Assembly: GCA_035380045.1 (NCBI GenBank)
Contig: DAOSWM010000071.1
Coordinates: 1 to 12,906, forward strand
Source of the DNA: DAOSWM01 sp035380045
GTDB taxonomy: Bacteria; Bacteroidota; Bacteroidia; Bacteroidales; Tenuifilaceae
Reading direction: 5' to 3'
Length of the DNA: 12,906 nt
Part shown: positions 7,535 to 12,906 of the stretch, one piece after another
How the letters are laid out: each line of letters starts with the position of its first letter
Position numbering within the stretch: the stretch's first letter is position 1
Program-made: the position numbers and the translations under genes
Notes under the pieces: generated by a model
What the model saw: only the letters and a program-made list of their open reading frames with translations
Database searches by the model: none
What the model was told of the DNA's origin: nothing

Positions 7535-8737
7535 ATGGATGCAGGGCAAAAATATCGTGAGTTACAACTTCAGGTTCAAGGATCTGCTTCACAGGGTTCC
7601 TCATCGCCATCATTCTCCATCCTATACGTTGATGACGATGAGGAGAACCTGATTGGTTTCGAATCAGTTTTTTCAAAGACCTACCAGGTTACAACGGCTG
7701 TGAATGCTGAGTCGGCTTACAATTTAATGAAAATAGCTGAATATGGTGTTGTTCTGGTTGATTATAAAATGCCGGGTGAGGATGGAATATCTTTTGTTGA
7801 ACGAGTTAGGAACGAATTCCCTGATACAGTATTCGTTATTGTGTCGGCATGGGCCGATGTTGATGTTGTAATTAAAGCCATAAACATGCACTGTTTCTAC
7901 GGGTTCGTTCAAAAACCCTGGAACCACCATGAGCTAGGCATTACATTAAGAAATGCGTTTGATGCGTTTCATTCAAAAATTGAGAATAGAAGGTTAAGCA
8001 TGGAGTTGGAAGAACGGAACTGTAGGTTGCTCGAATCTATAGAACGGGAGAGGGAGGCCAATAATTTAAAGAACATTTTCCTGCAAAATATTTCGCACGA
8101 AGTTCGCACCCCGTTGAACAGCATAATTGGTTTCACAAATTTGATTTTGAGCGCATCAGACGATGAAACCATCCATAGCTATGCTACCTTCGTATCACAA
8201 GCCGGGTACCAACTTTTATCAACTATACATGGGATCCTTGAGGCATCCGTAATTTTTTGTAACAAGTTGGTGTTGAACAAAAATACATTCGACCTTCGTA
8301 ATTGTATAATAAATATTTGCAATGAGTATTCTCATGAAGCAAATAATAAGGGTTTACAGCTAGTAAATAACATAAGTTCGAGCGTTATTCTTAAGAATGA
8401 TGAGCTGAAGATTTCACAAATTATTTCGGAGCTAGTTGGTAATGCCATAAAATTTACTGAAAAGGGGAGCGTAACCGTTGATAGTTTGGTAGCGAACGAA
8501 AACATGTTGGTTATTAGGGTGAATGATTCTGGAGTTGGGATTGAACCAAAGAAAATCAAGCAAGTATTTGAGCCGTTCCGGCAGTCGGACGAATCGAGTA
8601 CCCGAAAGTACAATGGCAATGGGGTAGGACTGTTTATTGCAAAATCGTACGCCGAATTTCTGGGAGGAGAACTTTGGGTTGAGTCGAAACTTAACGAAGG
8701 TTCAACTTTTCACCTTTTTTTGAAGAGGGAAGTGTGA
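7535..8737 (+). CDS. Receiver-histidine kinase fusion (REC-HisKA-HATPase_c)
   Basis: The 400-aa soluble protein opens with a Ser/Gln-rich stretch (about 10-27). A receiver follows (28-145) with D33/D34, phosphoacceptor D76 (VLVDYKMP), S104 in the Thr position and K127 in QKPW. A short coiled coil (about 145-180) leads to HisKA with H188 in NISHEVRTPLN, and HATPase_c has an N box at N303 (ELVGNAIKF), G1 DSGVG (331-335), an F box (FEPF) and a G2 GNGVGL (361-366). The receiver precedes the kinase and there is no PAS or other sensor domain, so its kinase activity is probably set by phosphorylation of its own receiver. The gene is 13 nt after cheW and ends at the terminator at 8753, making it the last gene of the chemoreceptor operon. 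It is not a CheA: it lacks Hpt/P1 and the CheW-like regulatory domain. Its phosphoryl source and target are unknown. Confidence 0.92.
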   Translation: MDAGQKYRELQLQVQGSASQGSSSPSFSILYVDDDEENLIGFESVFSKTYQVTTAVNAESAYNLMKIAEYGVVLVDYKMPGEDGISFVERVRNEFPDTVFVIVSAWADVDVVIKAINMHCFYGFVQKPWNHHELGITLRNAFDAFHSKIENRRLSMELEERNCRLLESIEREREANNLKNIFLQNISHEVRTPLNSIIGFTNLILSASDDETIHSYATFVSQAGYQLLSTIHGILEASVIFCNKLVLNKNTFDLRNCIINICNEYSHEANNKGLQLVNNISSSVILKNDELKISQIISELVGNAIKFTEKGSVTVDSLVANENMLVIRVNDSGVGIEPKKIKQVFEPFRQSDESSTRKYNGNGVGLFIAKSYAEFLGGELWVESKLNEGSTFHLFLKREV

Positions 8738-8752
8738 GGTTATTTTTTTATG

Positions 8753-8783
8753 AAAGCTGCCAATCAAAGGCAGCTTTTTTTTT
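8753..8783 (+). terminator. Rho-independent terminator after the REC-kinase gene
   Basis: AAAGCTGCC (8753-8761) pairs perfectly with GGCAGCTTT (8769-8777) across a 7-nt AATCAAA loop, and the T run continues to 8783. It begins 16 bases after the REC-kinase stop, so the chemoreceptor/CheW/kinase transcript ends here and the next kinase gene needs its own promoter. Confidence 0.93.
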
Positions 8784-8794
8784 GTGAAAAAGTG

Positions 8795-8802
8795 TATCTT
8801 TG
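8795..8802 (+). promoter_or_regulatory. Bacteroidota-type -7 promoter element for the second two-component operon
   Basis: TATCTTTG is a perfect match to the Bacteroidota -7 consensus TAnnTTTG. It lies 43 bases before the start of the tandem-Cache kinase and only 12 bases after the preceding terminator, where a promoter is needed. No matching TTTG -33 element is seen at the usual spacing, because that position falls inside the terminator stem. Transcription would begin near 8808. Confidence 0.5.
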
Positions 8803-8837
8803 GTTACATGGTGTAAGAGAACAATCCTCTTTTTATT

Positions 8838-11228
8838 ATGCAAAGCAACCTAAGAGTTAAGCGTCCTATACGCAGTAAAATTCTGTCAACCTTTTTCAGG
8901 TTGCTTTTTCCCCTCCTTTTTGTCCTAATCCTTAGCGTTGAGCTCCTTCTGGTTCCTTCAATCAAGAAAATTTCGCTTAACCAGCTAAGCAATTCAACCT
9001 TTTTAATAAAAAATAGTATCCAAACAGCTGCTACTGTTGCTATTCGAAACCATTTAAAAACAATAGCCAGCCAAAACCGAGAGATTGCCAAGTACTATTT
9101 GCAATTGGTAGACCACGGGGTTGTAACTAGGGAAGAGGCTGAACGCAGGATTCGTCAGATCTTTACAAATCAAAAAGTTGGTAGCTCCGGGTATATTTAC
9201 TGTTTAAACTCGAAGGGGGTAGCAGTTTTCCATCCTATCAAGGGTGTTGAAAATACCGATGTCACAACCTTTGAGTTTGCACGTGAACAAGTAAAAGTAA
9301 AGGAAGGGTATCTCGAGTATAACTGGCGAAACCCCGGCGAAGAGGAGGAAAGGCCAAAGGCCTTGTACATGGTTTACTTCGAACCGCTCGATTGGATTAT
9401 CTCTGCTTCAAGTTACCGGTCAGAGTTTGAGGAGTTAATTAACATTAGTGACTTTCGAGAGATGGTCCTATCATTAAAATTTGGAGGGCAGGGGTATGCG
9501 TATGTGTTCTCGACTAATGGGAACGTGTTGATTCATCCTACAATAGAGAATTTGAACATATTTGAACGGAAGGAGTTGCCGAATGAGTTTGTGCGGCAAA
9601 TGGTTAGCAAAAAGCGAGGAATGATATACTATGATTGGCAAAATCCGAACGAGGATAAATTTCATAAAAAGATTGCAGTTTTTGAAACAATTGACGAACT
9701 CGATTGGATTATTGTATCATCGGCCTACCAAAATGAGGTTATGGCTCCCATTTTTTATGCACGAATCATTGCGTATAGTTTAATTGTGACCATGCTTGTT
9801 GCTTCAATTTTGGGCGCTGTGTTACTAAGCAGAAGGTTAACCAAACCCGTTGAGGGTATCATGAAATGTATCGATTCAAATACTCGTGACGAGGCTCCAG
9901 AGCTTCTACCAATTATATCCGAAGATGAATTTGGGTTACTGGCATCGGAAATTAACAGGTACATCCGGGTTGTTGATGAGAAGAATCGGTTCATTAAGAA
10001 CGAGAGGATTAAGTATCACAGTGTGTTTGAAACGTCACCCGATGCCATTTTTCTGCTTGATAACCTCAGGATTGTAGATTGTAATTCAAAAACAGCTGAT
10101 ATCTTTCAGGGAGAAAAGGCTCAGCTGATTAATAAATCCATTGTCGATTTATCACCCAAAACTCAGCCTGGTGGAGAATCATCCGAAGCAATGGCAAACA
10201 AAGTTGTGGATGCATTAAATAACGAGGAGATTGTAATATTTGAGTGGGTACATATTTCCCTCAAGGGAAAATCTTTCGATTCAGAAGTTCGACTTAAACG
10301 CCTCATTGGAAATAAATCAAAAAAGTTTATCGTGGCATTCGTTCGAGATATTTCAGAGAATAAGAAGAATGCTTTAGAATTAGATAACTATAGAAAAAAA
10401 CTAGAGTTTCTTGTTAGTGAGCGCACTGAAGAGTTGGAGGCGACAAATGAAGAGTTAATATCTACAAATGAGGAGCTGATGAAGCAAAGGGAAGAACAGC
10501 AGCAAACGCTCGATATGCTAAGGGAAACGCAAGACCAACTTATTCAGTCGGAGAAAATGGCATCGCTTGGAGTACTTGCGGCAGGAGTAGCCCATGAAAT
10601 CAACAATCCCCTTAACTTTATAGTTGGAGGGGTTTGGGGAATTGAGAAGTATGTTAAGAAAAACCTTGCCGAGCATTTGGAGAACCTTTCAAAAATGTTT
10701 GATGCGGTTAAAGAAGGGGTTAGAAGAGCTTCAAACATTGTTTCTAGCTTGAACCACTTTAGTAGAAAGGACTATTTGCCAAACATTGAATGCGATATGC
10801 ATTCTATAATCGATAATTGCTTGGTGATGATTAGCAGTGAACTACGGGGTAGAATTGTTGTTACTAAAAAGTTTACATCAAACAAAACAATAATTATTGG
10901 AAACGAGGGGAAACTGCATCAGGTTTTCCTGAATTTGCTCCTTAATGCTTCTCAGGCTATTAGCGATACAGGAGAAATTACTATTGAAACAGCTGTTTTT
11001 AACGGAAAACTAACGGTAAGCATTACCGATACCGGTAACGGAATTGCACCAGAAAACATTTCAAAGATATTTGACCCATTTTTCACAACCAAAGAACCAG
11101 GAAAAGGAACCGGCCTTGGACTGTCCATTTCAAAAAGCATTATATTGGAGCATAAAGGAGAATTAACGGTAAAATCGAATTTAGGAGCCGGCACAACAAT
11201 GGTTGTTAAACTTCCATTAAACACTTAA
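8838..11228 (+). CDS. Membrane sensor histidine kinase (tandem Cache, HAMP, PAS, HisKA, HATPase_c)
   Basis: The 796-aa kinase has TM1 at about 22-42, an extracytoplasmic region of about 260 residues, TM2 at about 305-330, HAMP (about 331-385), PAS (about 388-508, ending VRDISENKK), a coiled coil (about 515-568) and a kinase core. The phosphoacceptor is H586 in GVAHEINNPLNFI. The ATPase has N699/N703 (FLNLLLNASQAI), G1 DTGNG (731-735), F box FDPFFTTK and G2 GTGLGLSIS. The sensor holds two similar Cache units, about 114-198 and 216-301. Each runs from G-GYxY through a HP-containing strand (VAVFHPI, NVLIHPT), a YxW-NP loop and LDWII to an S-Y segment. The linker and core closely resemble those of the 609-aa PAS kinase upstream, so the two are paralogues. 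A receiver gene starts 3 nt downstream and is the likely partner. No Shine-Dalgarno is visible. The ligand is unknown; Cache units often bind organic acids or amino acids. Confidence 0.93.
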   Translation: MQSNLRVKRPIRSKILSTFFRLLFPLLFVLILSVELLLVPSIKKISLNQLSNSTFLIKNSIQTAATVAIRNHLKTIASQNREIAKYYLQLVDHGVVTREEAERRIRQIFTNQKVGSSGYIYCLNSKGVAVFHPIKGVENTDVTTFEFAREQVKVKEGYLEYNWRNPGEEEERPKALYMVYFEPLDWIISASSYRSEFEELINISDFREMVLSLKFGGQGYAYVFSTNGNVLIHPTIENLNIFERKELPNEFVRQMVSKKRGMIYYDWQNPNEDKFHKKIAVFETIDELDWIIVSSAYQNEVMAPIFYARIIAYSLIVTMLVASILGAVLLSRRLTKPVEGIMKCIDSNTRDEAPELLPIISEDEFGLLASEINRYIRVVDEKNRFIKNERIKYHSVFETSPDAIFLLDNLRIVDCNSKTADIFQGEKAQLINKSIVDLSPKTQPGGESSEAMANKVVDALNNEEIVIFEWVHISLKGKSFDSEVRLKRLIGNKSKKFIVAFVRDISENKKNALELDNYRKKLEFLVSERTEELEATNEELISTNEELMKQREEQQQTLDMLRETQDQLIQSEKMASLGVLAAGVAHEINNPLNFIVGGVWGIEKYVKKNLAEHLENLSKMFDAVKEGVRRASNIVSSLNHFSRKDYLPNIECDMHSIIDNCLVMISSELRGRIVVTKKFTSNKTIIIGNEGKLHQVFLNLLLNASQAISDTGEITIETAVFNGKLTVSITDTGNGIAPENISKIFDPFFTTKEPGKGTGLGLSISKSIILEHKGELTVKSNLGAGTTMVVKLPLNT

Positions 11229-11231
11229 AAA

Positions 11232-11609
11232 ATGAATAGTAATGTTACTGTTTTATACGTTGATGACGAGCCTATTAACCTTGAACTTTTTGAAATTAAT
11301 TACGAGTTTAAGTATAATGTTATAACCGCCGAGTCGGGAGAGGTGGCGTTAGTTAAGCTGCGAGAAAACAAGGATGTAGCAGTAGTTGTAACCGATTTGA
11401 AGATGCCAGGGATGGACGGGCTTAGCTTCGTGAAGCTGGCGAAGCAGGAATTTAATAATATCCCATTTATTATCTTAACGGGTTTCGATATTTCGAAAGA
11501 ACTAATTGAAGCATTGAACAGTGGCCTTATAGTTAAGTATTTATATAAACCTTTTAATGTTGATGAAATGGGAAAGATTATTGATGAGCTTGCAGTAAAA
11601 CCAGCATAG
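11232..11609 (+). CDS. Stand-alone receiver (single-domain response regulator)
   Basis: The 125-aa protein is a receiver domain and nothing more: acidic D11/D12/E13 (YVDDEPIN), phosphoacceptor D55 (VVTDLKMPGMDG), T83 (FIILTGF) and K106 (YLYKPF). It begins 3 nt after the tandem-Cache kinase stop, so the two are almost certainly co-transcribed and form a phosphotransfer pair. With no DNA-binding or enzymatic output domain it must act by protein contact, as CheY does, or as a phosphorelay intermediate or phosphate sink. It lacks an obvious Shine-Dalgarno. Its stop is separated by only 2 bp from the stop of the convergent gene, which leaves no space for a separate terminator. Confidence 0.92.
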   Translation: MNSNVTVLYVDDEPINLELFEINYEFKYNVITAESGEVALVKLRENKDVAVVVTDLKMPGMDGLSFVKLAKQEFNNIPFIILTGFDISKELIEALNSGLIVKYLYKPFNVDEMGKIIDELAVKPA

Positions 11610-11611
11610 AG

Positions 11612-12271
11612 CTATTCATCCCAAAACCAAGCTTTGCGCTCTAGCGTAAATCCTTGGAAAGTTTCGTTCCTTATAATATCGTGTTTCGTTTTCATATCAA
11701 CAATGGTTATGGCACATGTAGGATGCTGTTCTGCAAGGTCAAGGTATTGTTTCAGAGTAAGTTTTTCCATAATTTTACGCTTTGCGTAAAGAACCTCATC
11801 GTCCTCTAAACCAAAGTATTCTGAATAGCTTACGGTAACTTTTTTATCATACTCCGGGTAAAGTTCGTCCATATCAAACACAAACGCAATTAATTGATTG
11901 TCGGAGGTGCGAATATTTAGGCATACCGCATAGTTGTCGCCGTATATGTAGCGCTCAAGGGGAACCGTTTCCAAATAAAAATCCTGAAAAACTACTTCAA
12001 TATCGGGGTACTGGCTAACCTTTTTGTGATTCTCGAGCAAACCGTTTAGTGCGTTTGCGTAAAGCTCATCCATTTGCATGGGATTTATAACGTGAGCAGT
12101 TCTTATGTACTCAATTTGCTTTTTTAGGTTGGCTTCTACTTCGGATATTAAGGGGTCGTTAATTCCTTTTCGTTCAATGTAATAGTAAGTAAATTTCAGG
12201 AAAGTTTCGTAGGCATCCCTGAAACGTTGGCTGTTTAGAATTTCTATGAGGTAATCTTTTAGCAGCTTCAT
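11612..12271 (-). CDS. Hypothetical protein, 219 aa
   Basis: I do not recognise this family. The protein is soluble, charged and free of signal peptide or membrane segments. The N-terminal half (1-85) looks helical, with FLKFTYYYIERKG and NLKKQIEYIRTAHV. The C-terminal half looks alpha/beta, including YAVCLNIRTSDNQLIAFVF (114-132), a conserved-looking acidic DMDELYPEYD (133-142) and the ending KAWFWDE. The start is the ATG whose complement is CAT at 12269-12271. Length, uniform coding character and tight convergence with the receiver gene (2-bp gap) support a real gene. The terminator upstream separates it from the ABC permease, and the short gap (12272-12285) shows no clear promoter, so it may depend on read-through or an internal promoter. 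Confidence 0.75.
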   Translation of the reverse strand: MKLLKDYLIEILNSQRFRDAYETFLKFTYYYIERKGINDPLISEVEANLKKQIEYIRTAHVINPMQMDELYANALNGLLENHKKVSQYPDIEVVFQDFYLETVPLERYIYGDNYAVCLNIRTSDNQLIAFVFDMDELYPEYDKKVTVSYSEYFGLEDDEVLYAKRKIMEKLTLKQYLDLAEQHPTCAITIVDMKTKHDIIRNETFQGFTLERKAWFWDE

Positions 12272-12285
12272 TATTTTGGTATGTT

Positions 12286-12324
12286 AAAAAAGTGGGCGAG
12301 GATACTTTTAAATCTCACGCCCAC
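12286..12324 (-). terminator. Rho-independent terminator after the ABC permease gene
   Basis: Read on the minus strand, GTGGGCG (12324-12318) pairs with CGCCCAC (12298-12292). An AG/CT extension past a 2-nt bulge lengthens the stem, and a run of six T follows (complement of A 12286-12291). It lies 25 bases after the permease stop at 12349, so it should end that transcript before the 219-aa gene. Confidence 0.8.
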
Positions 12325-12348
12325 CAGTTTATGCTATAACAAATTTGG

Positions 12349-12906
12349 TTACGCTTTATACTTCATCCATTTCCACATCTCTTTCCATGTGTGCTTCTTT
12401 CCGTAAAGAAGAATTCCAACGCGGTAAATTTTCCCGGCAAACCATGTTGTTAGTATAAACGTAGCAACAAGGAGTGCTCCGGAAAGGATAAGTTCCCAGG
12501 TAGGAACGCCGTAGGGCAAACGGGTAATCATAATAATTGGCGATGTGAAAGGAATCATTGAGAACCAGAAGGTCAAAGGGCCGTCGGGCGTTTTCAGCCC
12601 GCTTACCATAACCAGAATGGCAATAATCAGCGGAATTGTAATGGGCATTACAAGTTGCTGGGTGTCTGCCTCGTTGTCAACCGCCGAACCAACTGCGGCA
12701 AACATGGCAGCGTAAAGGAGGTATCCACCAATGAAGAAGAAGAGGAACCCGCCAATGATAAGCGCGAAGTTCATGTTCCCCAGCGCAGTAAACATGTCGT
12801 TGGCGAAGCTCGATTCGGCAATCCCTCCCGGAACGTTTTGCGCTACGCCCGTTTGGTCCATTATGCTTGAAACCGATTCGGTTTGTGAAGCCATTTTCGA
12901 TGGTGA
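12349..12906 (-). CDS. ABC-2 type (NatB-like) transporter permease, C-terminal part
   Basis: The frame is open to the window edge: SPSK precedes the first internal methionine at 12894, so that ATG is unlikely to be the start and the gene continues outside. The 185 visible residues contain about four hydrophobic segments (roughly 43-70, 82-99, 107-126 and 134-152, counted from that methionine). Recognisable blocks are GGYLLYAAMFAAVGSAVDNE, QQLVMPITIPLIIAILV and MIPFTSPIIMITRLPYG. They match the C-terminal half of NatB/ABC2_membrane_3 permeases common in Bacteroidota, which work with a separate ATP-binding subunit, usually encoded just upstream, in export of small ions or unknown substrates. 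The tail (155-181) is basic and Trp-rich, presumably cytoplasmic. It ends at TAA (complement of 12349-12351) and is followed by a terminator. It appears unrelated to the signalling island. Confidence 0.88.
   Translation of the reverse strand, partial: SPSKMASQTESVSSIMDQTGVAQNVPGGIAESSFANDMFTALGNMNFALIIGGFLFFFIGGYLLYAAMFAAVGSAVDNEADTQQLVMPITIPLIIAILVMVSGLKTPDGPLTFWFSMIPFTSPIIMITRLPYGVPTWELILSGALLVATFILTTWFAGKIYRVGILLYGKKHTWKEMWKWMKYKA

Noticed and set aside
8842..8907. 10-bp inverted repeat AAAGCAACCT / AGGTTGCTTT spanning the first codons of the 796-aa kinase
   Set aside because: With a 46-nt spacing, a match this long is expected about once by chance in a window of this size, and it lies in coding sequence.
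11607..11643. TAGAGC / GCTCTA as a bidirectional terminator at the convergent gene ends
   Set aside because: The stem is only 6 bp with a 25-nt loop and no T tract on either strand.
12655..12870. 71-aa plus-strand open frame at the right edge
   Set aside because: It is antisense to the well-supported ABC permease and has no protein-like features.
12349..12894. A complete 181-aa membrane protein starting at the ATG at 12892-12894
   Set aside because: The frame stays open to the window edge and the visible part matches only the C-terminal half of ABC-2 permeases, so it is annotated as partial.
1..12906. tRNA or rRNA genes, CRISPR arrays, insertion sequences or attachment sites
   Set aside because: No cloverleaf, repeat-spacer array, transposase or flanking repeats were seen. 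Nearly all the DNA is accounted for by genes and short control regions.

Overview
The window looks like chromosomal DNA from a member of the Bacteroidota, probably a free-living Bacteroidales/Marinilabiliales-type organism. The DNA is A+T-rich. One intergenic region carries a perfect TAnnTTTG -7 element, which is typical of the Bacteroidota primary sigma factor. The protein style (HEINNP-type kinases, NatB-like ABC-2 permease) fits the same group. The phylum is an inference; no rRNA or tRNA gene is present to confirm it.

Layout. Positions 2-85 hold the last codons of glycine dehydrogenase (gcvP), followed by a strong 15-bp-stem terminator. A same-strand signalling island then fills about 234-11609. 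Its first block (234-4693) encodes an ErcA-like iron-alcohol-dehydrogenase homologue, a double-PAS histidine kinase and an NtrC-type sigma-54 response regulator, with gaps of 2 and 9 nt. After the regulator comes a 168-bp gap with two tandem TACGA-N4-TCGTA dyads and a good sigma-54 (-24/-12) promoter candidate. That gap leads into a membrane chemoreceptor (MCP), a CheW coupling protein and a REC-HisKA-HATPase protein (4862-8737), closed by a textbook terminator. A second two-component pair follows (8838-11609): a tandem-Cache/HAMP/PAS histidine kinase and a stand-alone receiver. At the right edge, on the minus strand, are an unrecognised 219-aa protein and the C-terminal part of an ABC-2 transporter permease that runs out of the window, separated by a terminator.

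How the genes may work together (inference). The ErcA homologue keeps its metal-binding residues and sits directly before a sensor kinase, an arrangement known from the ErcA/ErcS ethanol-oxidation regulators of Pseudomonas. The kinase probably feeds the adjacent sigma-54 activator, whose Fis-type helix-turn-helix would bind the two dyads about 100 bp upstream of the sigma-54 promoter and so switch on the chemoreceptor/CheW/REC-kinase operon. The window would then wire a dehydrogenase-like metabolic sensor to expression of a chemosensory module. The complete circuit, with its probable operator and promoter readable in the DNA, is the most interesting content here. No CheA is encoded in the window. 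No mobile element, CRISPR array, tRNA or rRNA was seen, and no gene-free stretch exceeds 300 bases.
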